Positions 1 to 8,766 of a stretch of DNA of 64,000 nucleotides are shown here, piece by piece (the first letter of the stretch is position 1; each line of letters starts with the position of its first letter). The stretch spans positions 41,407-105,406 of the forward strand of contig NZ_FRBW01000008.1 of NCBI RefSeq assembly GCF_900142725.1, read 5' to 3'. The stretch is from Roseibium suaedae (GTDB lineage Bacteria > Pseudomonadota > Alphaproteobacteria > Rhizobiales > Stappiaceae). Made by a program: the position numbers and the translations under genes. The notes beneath the pieces are model-generated. The model saw nothing but the letters and a program-made list of their open reading frames with translations, was not told where the DNA came from and did not search any database.

Positions 1-676
1 CCGAAAAATATATGAGCATGCTTCTAATGCCCAGGCGGGCAATGCTGGCCACGAGAGCAAATCCCAGTACCGCCGCTCCTAAAGCCGCCCAGTTAAACGC
101 CTCACCGTAAAACACAGCTACGACAAGAATAGCGCCGACATCATCAAATATAGCCAATGACAACAGAAAGAGCCGAAGAGTAGGTGGAATGCGCCGCCCG
201 AAGAGTGCGAGGCAACCGATAGCGAATGCCGTATCGGTGGCCATGACGGTTCCCCATCCGCGTATCCCCGGATTCCCGGCGATCAACGCCAAATAGATCG
301 AAACCGGTACGATCATCCCTCCGAGCGCAGCTGCAAAAGGTAACGCAGCCTGCCTTGGGTTCTTCAATTCTCCGAGAACAATTTCTCGTTTGAGTTCTAG
401 GGAGATCACAAAGAAAAAGAATGTCATCAGTCCATCGTTGATCCAGTGCCGCAGCGAACGGGTGAAATCCAGCGATCCGAAATGGAGACCAATCGGTGTT
501 TCCCAAATGGCCTCAAAAGACAGGGCCCAGGGCGAATTGGCCAGGGAAAGGGCGAGCAGCAAAGCAAGGAGCAACAGTCCGCCTGCCGCTGCCTCGATTT
601 TCAAAAAACGTGAGAATGCCTTTGTGAATCGATCGGCAATTTCCTGAGGAAGGCTAGTCCCATTTGAACCGGTCAT
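1..676 (-). CDS. nhaA: Na+/H+ antiporter NhaA, C-terminus cut by window edge
   Basis: The first 225 codons of a Na+/H+ antiporter are visible; the rest runs off the left edge. The start is ATG with MTGSNGTSLPQEIADRF. A hydrophobic helix (KIEAAAGGLLLLALLLALSL) follows, then FFFVISLELKREIVLGEL, a hallmark of NhaA. The two ion-binding regions are intact: VMATDTAFAIG (equivalent to Asp133 of E. coli) and IFDDVGAILVV (the Asp163/Asp164 pair). NhaA is an inner-membrane protein that exports sodium in exchange for protons, giving salt and alkaline tolerance. Family and residues are seen directly; physiological role is inferred from the family. Confidence 0.93.
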   Translation of the reverse strand, partial: MTGSNGTSLPQEIADRFTKAFSRFLKIEAAAGGLLLLALLLALSLANSPWALSFEAIWETPIGLHFGSLDFTRSLRHWINDGLMTFFFFVISLELKREIVLGELKNPRQAALPFAAALGGMIVPVSIYLALIAGNPGIRGWGTVMATDTAFAIGCLALFGRRIPPTLRLFLLSLAIFDDVGAILVVAVFYGEAFNWAALGAAVLGFALVASIARLGIRSMLIYFS

Positions 677-765
677 GTCAGTGCTGTCCGTGCCGGAGAA
701 TTGATGCCTCTTCGTGCGTCTATCGTGAAGAGGCTGGCTTGGCCTACTCGCGGGCCCGGATCAGG

Positions 766-1002
766 TCAGGGCCTTCGAACCGAGTTTCCGCCAGCGATAA
801 TCCGATTGATTAGCACGGCGACACCGCGGTGCATTTCCATGTCTCCTTCTGGAGAAACGGCATTCTCATGTGACGCTGCAGCGTCGCGAAGCACACCTAT
901 GATCTCATGTTCGGGCAGAATAGCGTGGTCATTCATGGCAAGCAGGAGAGCCTCACAAATTGAGAGGGCTGCCATTCCTGAGTAGTCTTCTGGATTGGGC
1001 AT
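766..1002 (-). CDS. Small acidic protein of unknown function
   Basis: A 78-aa frame beginning MPNPEDYSGMAALSICEALL. I chose the ATG at 1002 because AAGGA lies a suitable distance upstream; an in-frame ATG at 1038 would add 12 residues. The product is mostly helical and acidic, with no signal peptide or membrane segment. It is transcribed divergently from the Crp/Fnr regulator at 1117, and the two starts are about 115 bp apart, so a shared control region is possible. No domain recognised. Confidence 0.6.
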   Translation of the reverse strand: MPNPEDYSGMAALSICEALLLAMNDHAILPEHEIIGVLRDAAASHENAVSPEGDMEMHRGVAVLINRIIAGGNSVRRP

Positions 1003-1116
1003 CACTGGCGTTCCTTCGTGTGGGGACGAGGTCCCCATCGATTGCGAACCTGTTGATTATCATCAGCCTCGCAGAGATCGTGCTATGCTGCACTGATCGA
1101 AAGCAGTCCTTGCGCC

Positions 1117-1890
1117 GTGGATATGAGATATTTTTCACGGGCACTGGAGGCCTTTTTGAACACCGTCGACATCAGCCCACTTACGCGCAAACTCTCTACA
1201 TTCGTTGCTCTGTCCGCGAATGAACTTGCCGTGCTCGAGCGTTTGTATCAGCGCCGCAGAACGTTCGTCGCAGGGCGAGACCTCGTGGAACAGGGGCAGT
1301 CGAAACAGGCAGCCTATATTTTGGCGTCAGGCTGGGTATGCTCCTACAAGATTCAACCTGACGGGACACGCCAGATCGTCGATTTTCAAATCCCCGGCGA
1401 TTTTTTAGGGTTGCGCAGTGTTCTGCTTCGAACTTCAGACCATAGTTTCGAGCCGATCACGGAAATTCAGGCCGCGGAGGTACTGGCGAAGGATCTCCTG
1501 GAAGTGTTCGCGTCGACGCCTCGCTTGGCAACAGCCGTCCTTTGGGCAGCGTCGCGGGACGAAGCGATGGTCGTTGAGCATCTGGTGGGCATCGGACGGC
1601 GCACATCGATCGCACGAATGGCGCATTTCCTATTGGAGCTTGGCGCCAGGCTGGTGCTGGTCGGACTGGGAAGCCGGACCGGCTACGCTTGCCCGCTGAC
1701 CCAATATCATCTGGCCGATGCTCTGGGACTGAGTGCTGTGCACGTTAATCGTGTCCTCAGGCAGCTGAGGGAAAGGGGCCTGGTTACGTTCCGGGACGGC
1801 TGGGTTACATTCGACGACCATGAACGTCTGAGTGAGCTTGCGGGGTTTGATCCGGCCTATCTTGATCAGACTGGTCCGCTTTTGAGATAG
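1117..1890 (+). CDS. Crp/Fnr family transcriptional regulator
   Basis: A 257-aa protein of the Crp/Fnr family. Residues ~30-140 form the cyclic-nucleotide-binding-like sensor (AGRDLVEQGQSKQAAYILASG, then PDGTRQIVDFQIPGDFLGL). Residues ~165-235 form the winged helix DNA-binding part (LTQYHLADALGLSAVHVNRV with RQLRERGLVTF as the recognition/wing segment). It lacks the N-terminal cysteines of Fnr, so oxygen sensing through an iron-sulfur cluster is unlikely. The frame can begin at GTG 1117 or ATG 1123; neither has a strong ribosome-binding site. The inducing signal and targets are unknown. Confidence 0.9.
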   Translation: MDMRYFSRALEAFLNTVDISPLTRKLSTFVALSANELAVLERLYQRRRTFVAGRDLVEQGQSKQAAYILASGWVCSYKIQPDGTRQIVDFQIPGDFLGLRSVLLRTSDHSFEPITEIQAAEVLAKDLLEVFASTPRLATAVLWAASRDEAMVVEHLVGIGRRTSIARMAHFLLELGARLVLVGLGSRTGYACPLTQYHLADALGLSAVHVNRVLRQLRERGLVTFRDGWVTFDDHERLSELAGFDPAYLDQTGPLLR

Positions 1891-2164
1891 ATCTCGAAAC
1901 TGGCGATGAAACCGTCAGATCCACCTAAAACCATCAAGACCGGGGTGTTGATCTGCAACACTTCAAGGATGCCGCGACTTGATTGTCTAGAGCCGCATCT
2001 GAACGGAAAATCCCCACAAGCTAACCTCGATCAGCACGAGATCCTTTCGTCTTGAATAATGTCGCTTAGACCCTCGTGTCTTGGTCCCAAGCTGGCGAAC
2101 TATTTTGGGAGCAGAGAACCCGAAGCGCCGGAAGAAGCAAACTGTTGAGGCAACGCGCTCCAAC

Positions 2165-2658
2165 ATGAAGGAAAACACCATGAGATCCATTCTCAAGCTC
2201 GCGGTGGCCGCGGTAACAGTAGTCTCAGTCGCGTCCCCGGCATTTGCCGAGGCAAATGGAACCAGGCTGGGTGTGTTGGAATGTAAAATTGAAGGCGGGA
2301 CGGGGCTGCTTGTTGATTCAGGCAAGAACTCCAGTGAAGCTTTACTGGTCGGGGTGACAGCTCCGAAGCCTATTCCGGTTCGATCAGCAAGATCGGGTTG
2401 GATGTAGGCATAACCGGAAAATCCTACATCAAATGGGTCGTGTTCACGCCTGCCGGAAGTGAGATCCGTTAATTCGCTCTTTCTGGGTCCTATGCAGGTG
2501 TTTCGACTGAAGTGTCCTTGGGAATCGGCTTCGGTGCCAACGCTCTCATGGGAGGGCAACAAAAGAATATCGGATTGCCGCCCTTCAGCGTCGAAGGCCA
2601 ATCGAGCTTGAATATTGCTCTTGGTATTTCAACGCTCAACCTCGAAGCCACGCAATAA
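2165..2658 (+). pseudogene. DUF992 family secreted protein, frameshifted and interrupted
   Basis: The reading frame starts with a signal peptide (MRSILKLAVAAVTVVSVASPAFA, ATG at 2180 or 2165) and the DUF992 opening GTRLGVLECKIEGGTGLLVDSGK. It then loses frame near 2325-2365. The expected continuation EAYSGSISKIGLDVGITGK is in another frame (from ~2364), followed by an in-frame TAA at ~2471-2473 and then recognisable DUF992 C-terminus (GSYAGVSTEVSLGIGFGANA) up to TAA at 2656-2658. DUF992 proteins are periplasmic, typical of Hyphomicrobiales, and of unknown function. Two independent lesions make a sequencing error unlikely. Confidence 0.8.
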
Positions 2659-2844
2659 GCTTCATAGCTGCGGTCACGCGGACCACGGTATGCAACAGCA
2701 GCCCAATCGAACAATTTCTACCGGGTGATGAGCCTGCTCTCTGGCAAAAGCAGCATTGTGGAGCTTCGCTTCTGCCTTTGCGAAAAACGAGTAGAAACGA
2801 AAACACGCTCGGGCCGCGATGGCTTCGATCAGGAGCTCACTACT

Positions 2845-3714
2845 ATGAAACAAGAATGTCCCTCAGATGTTTGTTTGGCGAGCTCCAGGTCGGCCAGAAA
2901 AGGCGCTCTCCGGATCAGTTTGGGCTGCCGTCTGGAGTATGAATTTTCCAATGCCACACCTATTCTTGCGATGCTAAACGTCGATTGCATACGGTATTGC
3001 GACCTTGAGCTGCTGGATTATTTGACGACGTCTCCCTGTGTGCCGATCGAGAGCTATCGGGATGGTTTCGGGAATTGGTGTTCCAAGCTGAGAGCACCGC
3101 CTGGCACCTTCACACTGGCGACAAATGGCATCTTCTTAGATAGCGGCAAGAAGGACCCGGTTTTTCGAGCCGCCTATCAGCATGCCTTGGAGGACCTCCC
3201 ATCGAATACCTTCGTGTTTCTATTGGGGAGCCGTTACTGCGACACCGACCTCCTGTCCGATAAAGCTTGGCGGCTGTTTGGAAATTCACGGACTGGCTGG
3301 GCCAGGGTACAGGCTATTTGTGACTACGTTCACCAGCATGTGACATTCCGCTATGAGCATGCGCGACCGACCCGGACGGCCTCCCAGACACTGGCTGAAG
3401 GGAGTGGAGATTGCCGGGACTTCACTCACCTGGCGATCAGTTTCTGCCGCTGCATGAACATTCCGGCTCGTTATTGCACGGGATACCTGAGTGATGTCGG
3501 CGAGCCGGAACCGCACGCCAAAGGAGATTTTGCAGCCTGGATGGAAGTCTTTCTGGCCAACCGATGGTGGGTCTTTGATCCGCGCAATAACCAGCGCCGT
3601 ATCGCACGGTTCCTGATTGGCCGCGGACGGGATGCTGCCGATGTCCCGCTGACACGGACCTTTGGTGAAAATACTTTAAGAAACTTTGAAGTTTGGACCG
3701 AGATTTCTAATTGA
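2845..3714 (+). CDS. Transglutaminase-like cysteine protease-fold protein
   Basis: A 289-aa protein. The start at ATG 2845 (MKQECPSDVCL) is chosen because AGGAG precedes it by about 9 bp; the frame is open upstream to 2725. The N-terminal half (GCRLEYEFSNATPILAML) is the beta-rich domain typical of bacterial transglutaminase-like proteins. The core follows with the catalytic cysteine in AEGSGDCRDFTHLAISFCR and the Asp region WWVFDPRNN. The usual catalytic-His segment reads GDFAAWMEVFL, with Ala where HAW is common in the superfamily. The tail RIGR-like stretch GRGRDAADVPLTRTFGE is characteristic of this subgroup. Such proteins are probably peptidases or amide-bond enzymes; substrate unknown. 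Confidence 0.85.
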   Translation: MKQECPSDVCLASSRSARKGALRISLGCRLEYEFSNATPILAMLNVDCIRYCDLELLDYLTTSPCVPIESYRDGFGNWCSKLRAPPGTFTLATNGIFLDSGKKDPVFRAAYQHALEDLPSNTFVFLLGSRYCDTDLLSDKAWRLFGNSRTGWARVQAICDYVHQHVTFRYEHARPTRTASQTLAEGSGDCRDFTHLAISFCRCMNIPARYCTGYLSDVGEPEPHAKGDFAAWMEVFLANRWWVFDPRNNQRRIARFLIGRGRDAADVPLTRTFGENTLRNFEVWTEISN

Positions 3715-3747
3715 GACTAACTTCGATCAGCACACACCCAGCTGGGC

Positions 3748-4113
3748 TTATCTAAAGTCTTTGAAACAGTCTCGCTTCCGTATGAATTCGTCGATCAAGA
3801 CGATTCTGGGAGCTTGATTGAAGGGCATCCAACGGAAACTGGCGGGCATTGCCGTGAGTACCCGATCGACGAGGTCGATGGTGACGTTCTTGCATCCCTT
3901 CTCTTTGAGGGGCAATTGGAAGTCTTGCCCGCCGAAGACTACGAAATCTTTTTCGAAGAAGCACTTCTTCAGGGTGTGTATTTCCTCGGATACCGAAAGA
4001 CGCCGTCGCATCAAATCGTTGCCGGCACGGGGAGGACCGAGATGCGGGAAATCTCCGGAAACGATCTCGAAGCCGCGCTCAGGCGAGACCGGGCCGCCGA
4101 CGATGACAGACAA
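3748..4113 (-). CDS. Possible small protein (alternative frame on + strand)
   Basis: A 121-aa frame with a TTG start. G or C is commoner at its third codon position than at its first, as expected for a coding strand here. No clear ribosome-binding site and no known domain. An equally long frame lies on the other strand (3814-4155, TTG start, ending in an ATGA overlap with the next gene), and codon boundaries of the two coincide, so only one can be real. I slightly prefer the minus strand on composition, but cannot settle it. Confidence 0.28.
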   Translation of the reverse strand: MSVIVGGPVSPERGFEIVSGDFPHLGPPRAGNDLMRRRLSVSEEIHTLKKCFFEKDFVVFGGQDFQLPLKEKGCKNVTIDLVDRVLTAMPASFRWMPFNQAPRIVLIDEFIRKRDCFKDFR

Positions 4114-4151
4114 AACCGCAACGCGGCAATTACTCCGCAGGAGGATCTGAA

Positions 4152-4505
4152 ATGAACACTCCCATTTGGCTGAAGCCTGTCATTCTTGGCGCCGTGATCG
4201 GTGCTGTGATCGCTACCACCGTTGGCTTTTCCTGGGGCGGCTGGGTAACAGGCGGAAATGCGACAAAGATGGCGAACAAGCTGTCGCACAACAACGTCAT
4301 CGCGGCGCTGTTACCGGTCTGCATTGAAAAATCGCGGACCGACACCCTGCGGGCGGACAAGATGGCCTCAATTCGCGAGACCTCAGCCTATCAACGCAGA
4401 GATGCACTTATGGAGACCGGTTGGGCGACCCCTCCCGGCTCGGAAACTGCCGACCGGGATCTTGCAGAAGCTTGTCTGGCTGAACTCAAACTCGACAAAT
4501 CCTGA
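4152..4505 (+). CDS. Small single-pass membrane protein
   Basis: A 117-aa protein with a strong AGGAGG ribosome-binding site just upstream of ATG. Residues ~8-32 form one membrane segment rich in Gly/Ala/Val (KPVILGAVIGAVIATTVGF), followed by a soluble helical domain with two cysteines (LLPVCIEKS and EACLAEL). It resembles small membrane-anchored proteins with a glycine-rich anchor found in many alphaproteobacteria, but I do not recognise a named family. It lies about 370 bp upstream of hflK in the same direction. Confidence 0.75.
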   Translation: MNTPIWLKPVILGAVIGAVIATTVGFSWGGWVTGGNATKMANKLSHNNVIAALLPVCIEKSRTDTLRADKMASIRETSAYQRRDALMETGWATPPGSETADRDLAEACLAELKLDKS

Positions 4506-4873
4506 AGCAGTTTCTCCGCAAGCCCGGAGCGACCTTGATGCAGAAACGGATCTTTCCGGCCGTTCCAGGTGGGGATATCGAAGCCGCAGATATACAAACG
4601 CCCGGGCCATTTGCACTTCAGGCGTTCTTCTATCGGAGACGGACGAAACACCAAACGGATCCGGCGGCAATTCAAGCCGCCGAAAACGAAGGCATGCCTG
4701 TGATGGATGAGCGCAAGAGCTTCACATAATCCGGGCCGGAAGCACGCGTGCCATGCCGGGACATGAAACACGCCGTGAGGCAGAGCCGGAAATCGCCCCT
4801 GGCCTTAGAACCTATTATCGAAAAACCAATCGGACCGTTCCGCTTGCAAAAGCGTCTCATGAAAGGCAACAGC
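4506..4873. other. Gap before hflK, no convincing gene
   Basis: This 368-bp stretch has short open frames on both strands but none with a good start site and coding-like composition. The hflK frame is open back to 4748. It probably carries the hflKC promoter, though I see no clear -35/-10 pair. Confidence 0.4.
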
Positions 4874-5941
4874 ATGAATTCCCAAAGCACTGGACCGGAC
4901 AATTCCGGACCTTGGGGACAGGGGCCGAAAGATCGCTCAGCTGATATCGACGCCTTTCTGAGGCAGGGCCGCCGGCACCTCAGTGGCATTCTACCGGGTG
5001 GCTCTTCTCCGGGCCGCGGACTTCTGATCGCCGCCGCTCTTGGATTGGTCGCCTACGGCCTCTGGTCCTCCTATTACACCGTGCCCAGCGACTCCGTTGC
5101 GGTCATTCAGCGTTTCGGCAAGTTCGTCTCGGAAGTTCCACCGGGATTGCATTTCAAGTTTCCGATGGGGATCGACACCGCGACGATCGTCCCGGTAAAA
5201 CGCCAGTTGAAGCAGGAATTCGGCTTCACCACACCAGGTGGCAACGATCCCTACCAGAGTCCGACTGACGGACGCAGAGAAACCGAAATGGTTACCGGCG
5301 ACCTGAACGCCGCTCTTGTCGAATGGGTGGTTCAGTACCGCATCTCCGATCCGGTCAAGTTCTTGTTCGAAGTGCGCGAACCGGCCGCCACGCTCCGTTA
5401 TGTCTCGGAATCCGTTATGCGCGAGGTCGTCGGCGACCGCACCGTAGACGAAGTGATCACGATCGGCCGGCAGGAGATCGAAAGCGAGGCGCTTTTGAAG
5501 ATGCAGGAACTCGCCACGAAATACGCCATGGGCATCAGCATCGACCAAGTGCAGCTCAAGAACATCAACCCGCCCGAACCCGTCCAGGCTTCCTTCAATG
5601 AGGTCAACCAGGCGCAGCAGGAAAAGGAGCGTCTCATCAACGAGGCGCGCCGGGAATACAACAAGGTTATCCCTCTTGCCGAAGGTGAAAAGGATCAACG
5701 TATCCGCGAAGCGGACGGCTACCGGCTGAAGCGGATCAATGAGGCCGAGGGTGACGCGGCACGCTTCACCGCCCTGTTGACGGAATATCTCAAAGCAGCC
5801 GATGTGACACGCCGACGGATCTATATCGAGACCCTTCAGGATGTTTTGCCCGGCATCCAGTCGAAGATCATCGTCGATGGATCCACCAGCAGCATCTTGC
5901 CGCTTCTCAATCTCGATCGCAAAGAGGAAACCAGCCGATGA
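4874..5941 (+). CDS. hflK: FtsH protease modulator HflK
   Basis: A 355-aa SPFH/band-7 protein. It starts at ATG 4874 (MNSQSTGPDNSGPWGQGPK); in-frame starts upstream would add an unrelated basic extension. The Gly/Pro-rich cytoplasmic N-terminus is typical of HflK and is followed by a membrane helix (GLLIAAALGLVAYGLWSSYY) and the band-7 domain (VPSDSVAVIQRFGKFVSEVP to YRISDPVKFLF). A charged coiled coil follows (EVNQAQQEKERLINEARREY). HflK forms a large periplasmic cage with HflC around FtsH and modulates proteolysis of membrane proteins. It overlaps hflC by 4 bp (ATGA), indicating translational coupling. Confidence 0.95.
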   Translation: MNSQSTGPDNSGPWGQGPKDRSADIDAFLRQGRRHLSGILPGGSSPGRGLLIAAALGLVAYGLWSSYYTVPSDSVAVIQRFGKFVSEVPPGLHFKFPMGIDTATIVPVKRQLKQEFGFTTPGGNDPYQSPTDGRRETEMVTGDLNAALVEWVVQYRISDPVKFLFEVREPAATLRYVSESVMREVVGDRTVDEVITIGRQEIESEALLKMQELATKYAMGISIDQVQLKNINPPEPVQASFNEVNQAQQEKERLINEARREYNKVIPLAEGEKDQRIREADGYRLKRINEAEGDAARFTALLTEYLKAADVTRRRIYIETLQDVLPGIQSKIIVDGSTSSILPLLNLDRKEETSR

Positions 5942-6972
5942 AGATCATATGGGGACTTCTGGCCGGAATCGCAGCCATCGCGCTGGTCACTACTTCCACT
6001 GCCGTTTACACGGTCGGTGAAATCGAACAGGCGATCATCACCCAGTTCGGCAAGCCCGTTGGAGAGCCCATCACCACGGCCGGGCTCAAGCTGAAACTTC
6101 CCTTCGTTCAGGAAGTCAACCGCATCGACAGTCGGGTGCTGGAATGGGATGGCAATCCTTCCGACATGCCCACGAAGGACAAGCTTTACATTTCCGTCGA
6201 TCTGTTCGCCCGCTGGAAAATCACGGACCCGTTGCAGTATTTTCTTCGGCTACGCGACGAACGCAGCGCCCAGTCCAGGCTCGACGATATTCTCGGCAGC
6301 GAGACGCGAAACGCGGTGGCAAAGCACGAACTGATCGAGATTATCCGAACCACGAAAGGGCGTACGCCCTTGAGGGACACGCTCCTGACCGATGAGGAAC
6401 TTGCGCAGGATATTGGCTCACTTGTTCCGATCCAGAAGGGCCGCGCGCTTGTGGAGCGGGAAATTTTTGAAGCAGCGGCCGAGAAAGTCCGCGTCTTCGG
6501 AATTGCGCTGCTCGACATCCGGTTCAAGCGCATCAATTACAACGAGAGTGTGCGGCCGAAGATCTACGACCGGATGGTCTCCGAGCGGCGACAAATCGCC
6601 GAACGTTTTTTGTCGGAAGGCAACGGGGAGGCTGCGCGCATCCGCGGCAACAGGGTGCGGGACCTGAACAAGATCCAATCCGAAGCCTATCGTGCCGTGG
6701 AGGAAATACGTGGTGTGGCAGATGCGTCCGCCGCCGAAATTTATGCGCAGGCTTACAACACGACGCCCCGGGCTGCGGAATTCTATGAATTCACGCGAAC
6801 CATGCAGGCTTACAAGGACATGATATCCACTGGAACGACCCTTGTCCTGTCGACGGACAGTGATCTATTCAAGTTCCTAAAGGGGATGCAGGCTCAAGTC
6901 GGGAAACAGGACCGGCGCCAGCCGGATAGTGGCGGCGATTTGGTCAGTGACCTGACGAAGAGCAAGCAATGA
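5938..6972 (+). CDS. hflC: FtsH protease modulator HflC
   Basis: A 344-aa HflK partner. The N-terminal signal anchor (IIWGLLAGIAAIALVTTSTA) is followed by the band-7 domain (YTVGEIEQAIITQFGKPVGE, then LKLKLPFVQEVNRIDSRVLEW) and an Ala/Glu-rich helical region (SERRQIAERFLSEGNGEAAR). The C-terminus contains FYEFTRTMQAYKDMISTGTT, a conserved HflC signature preceding the LSTDSDLFKFL segment. The start overlaps hflK and the end overlaps the next gene, each by ATGA, so three genes form one coupled unit. These genes are normally chromosomal, so their presence on a repABC replicon may mean a second copy or a chromid. Confidence 0.95.
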   Translation: MKIIWGLLAGIAAIALVTTSTAVYTVGEIEQAIITQFGKPVGEPITTAGLKLKLPFVQEVNRIDSRVLEWDGNPSDMPTKDKLYISVDLFARWKITDPLQYFLRLRDERSAQSRLDDILGSETRNAVAKHELIEIIRTTKGRTPLRDTLLTDEELAQDIGSLVPIQKGRALVEREIFEAAAEKVRVFGIALLDIRFKRINYNESVRPKIYDRMVSERRQIAERFLSEGNGEAARIRGNRVRDLNKIQSEAYRAVEEIRGVADASAAEIYAQAYNTTPRAAEFYEFTRTMQAYKDMISTGTTLVLSTDSDLFKFLKGMQAQVGKQDRRQPDSGGDLVSDLTKSKQ

Positions 6973-7364
6973 CCAGGTCGTTTTCGACCGATCCGGCCGA
7001 ACTACCCGGCAGGAAACAGTCCGAACCTGCGCCCATTTCGGCGTCTTCTCCAGATCCGTTCAATTTCATGAACCGCGCGCTTGAAAATTGGGACGGCGAG
7101 GGAGGAGCACCTGCGCAGGATTCCATGCACAGTGAATATGGCAAGCGTGTCGAAGCTGACGGCTCCTGGACGATTTACCACGTCTTTACCGGCAGCCCGG
7201 CAACAATTGGCGGCAACCTGATGCAGGACATGAACGCGAAAGACGCGTTGGATCAAATGACAAAAACAAATGCCGGCAACTCCACACGTCGGGCGGCACA
7301 CACAAAGATCTTGAAGGCGCGGTTCTTGGCTACCTGGTGGGTCCGACTGACCAAGTACTTCTAA
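6969..7364 (+). CDS. Soluble protein of unknown function coupled to hflC
   Basis: A 131-aa protein whose ATG overlaps the hflC stop (ATGA). The N-terminal ~30 residues are Ser/Pro-rich. A compact central part reads SWTIYHVFTGSPATIGGNLM, followed by a basic tail (RRAAHTKILKARFLATWWVR). No signal peptide or membrane helix. Position suggests a role linked to HflKC, perhaps as an accessory of membrane proteolysis, but that is inference from the operon only. Confidence 0.7.
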   Translation: MTRSFSTDPAELPGRKQSEPAPISASSPDPFNFMNRALENWDGEGGAPAQDSMHSEYGKRVEADGSWTIYHVFTGSPATIGGNLMQDMNAKDALDQMTKTNAGNSTRRAAHTKILKARFLATWWVRLTKYF

Positions 7365-7446
7365 TTTGGCCTCTTCTCACTGCCAGAGTGATTATGCTTC
7401 CCGTTCGCCGTCCCGTCGTGGTGATGGCCGTTTTTTGAGATGCAGA

Positions 7447-7665
7447 TTACGGCTTTGCTTCGAGATGAAATCTAATTGAGCCCTCTAGTTCTTCCGCAAT
7501 AGCGAGCGAAGATTGAAGGACTTTCGTTTCGTTCGAAGCGTCAGATCCCTGTTCCATGATGGCGATAGGCAATTCAACCTTGCCTGCCGCAGTGTTCACA
7601 CGAACATAATACAGAAGCTGGCCGCCGGGCCGCATTTCAACTTTCGTCAACTTGATTTCTGACAT
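7447..7665 (-). CDS. Small conserved-looking beta protein
   Basis: A 72-aa protein, ATG at 7665 with GGAGA 6-7 bp upstream. The sequence MSEIKLTKVEMRPGGQLLYY followed by alternating hydrophobic residues suggests a small beta sheet, then an acidic helix (ETKVLQSSLAIAEELEGSIR). No known domain. Likely in the same direction and unit as no neighbour; the next minus-strand gene (7695-8054) ends 29 bp upstream and may be cotranscribed. Confidence 0.65.
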   Translation of the reverse strand: MSEIKLTKVEMRPGGQLLYYVRVNTAAGKVELPIAIMEQGSDASNETKVLQSSLAIAEELEGSIRFHLEAKP

Positions 7666-7694
7666 TGTCAGTCTCCTATGTAGACATTCACACA

Positions 7695-8054
7695 CTATTG
7701 AAACTTGCCAGAGGCCGGGCTTTCTAACCTGCAACGTGCAAAGCCTGACCCGGGGTCAAATGTTTTCGTGATGAGAAGCGCGTTGTCTTGGGTTGTTTCG
7801 GAAATCGCCACGGGTTCGAGCCTGTCCCGGATGACCATACGTTTGTGCAACTCCAGATCATTGCGGGTCCGGTATTGCGGTACATCACCGGTGCGGGGCA
7901 TCAACGCGGTAATGTGGAAGGACACGCCTCGACTTGAGGAAGCCATCGGGGAGGCACTACTCGTTCTAACAAATTGTCCGATGGCGAAACAGTGTTCTGA
8001 TAGAGCTGACACCATTCGGTTGCGGCAAGTTTGTTGGTTATTTTCGTTGATCAT
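7695..8054 (-). CDS. Protein of unknown function
   Basis: A 119-aa frame starting at ATG 8054 with AGAAGG just upstream. Key stretches are TCRNRMVSALSEHCFAIGQF, GDVPQYRTRNDLELHKRM and ALLITKTFDPGSGFARCRL. Three cysteines, no signal peptide, no membrane segment. I recognise no family. It is followed after a short gap by the 72-aa gene at 7447-7665, probably an operon. The frame remains open further upstream to 8177 but without a ribosome-binding site. Confidence 0.6.
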   Translation of the reverse strand: MINENNQQTCRNRMVSALSEHCFAIGQFVRTSSASPMASSSRGVSFHITALMPRTGDVPQYRTRNDLELHKRMVIRDRLEPVAISETTQDNALLITKTFDPGSGFARCRLESPASGKFQ

Positions 8055-8766
8055 GATCCTTCTCATTCGCGGTCTCGGTCTTTTACACTTTGGAAAGACT
8101 GTCATTTGACCGTTGTTCGTGATGCCGGGCTGTCGGGCCACAGAACCATGAACAACGAGAGAAATCGGGCCAAGCATTTGAGAAAAGCTTGAGAGTGTTG
8201 CATGAATCGCGTCGACGGAAACTGATGCATGTTGGTCAGAGCTGGAAAAGCCGAAATCTCTTTGTCATGGCCGCAGAGCTGGAGGGATAGGGCTGAACGT
8301 ACCCTTCAGCGAGAAGGACTGGCACGGGGTCCAAAGTGTGTATTCGCTACTGCGTTGACGATTAACGATTCCGAAACCCCGTAGTACGGGCTGTCAGCGA
8401 CAAATGATCATGTTTCGTTTGAGCCCCGCGTGCCGACAGAAACAGCTCTTGCTCTGCCCCGCCTGATCGGCGCTAGGCGAATGGCAAGTTTCGTCAGTCG
8501 ACAGCCAAAACCAGACTGTGTCCTGTCGGGCCCCTTTTCGGTCATTCGTTCGGACCGCAGCGAAAGCCCGCTTCCCGCCCAACCTGTGCATTCGCTGCGC
8601 TTGCGATGAACGTCGGCTTTAGGGATGCCGACTCGGTTCGTCGAACAATCGAATTGGGGGCCCAAAGCTGCCGTTGATTTTCGCAAGACCGGCGACCGCT
8701 CAGGGCTCGCAGTCGACTTTGGTACGTTCAAGACTGGAGTATACCGGAACCCGCAGAAACGCTCAC
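8055..8766. other. 712-bp gap without a supported gene
   Basis: Several short open frames exist on both strands, all Arg/Ser/Pro-rich and lacking ribosome-binding sites. The stretch 8400-8750 is GC-rich and looks like decayed or repeat-derived DNA, but I found no inverted termini or transposase homology. Promoters for the genes ending and starting here are presumably included. Confidence 0.4.

Noticed and set aside
5323..5698. Overlapping frames inside hflK on both strands
   Set aside because: Typical by-products of GC-rich coding sequence.
8408..8731. Arg/Ser-rich frames in the 8.1-8.8 kb gap
   Set aside because: No start signal and no recognisable protein; considered non-coding.
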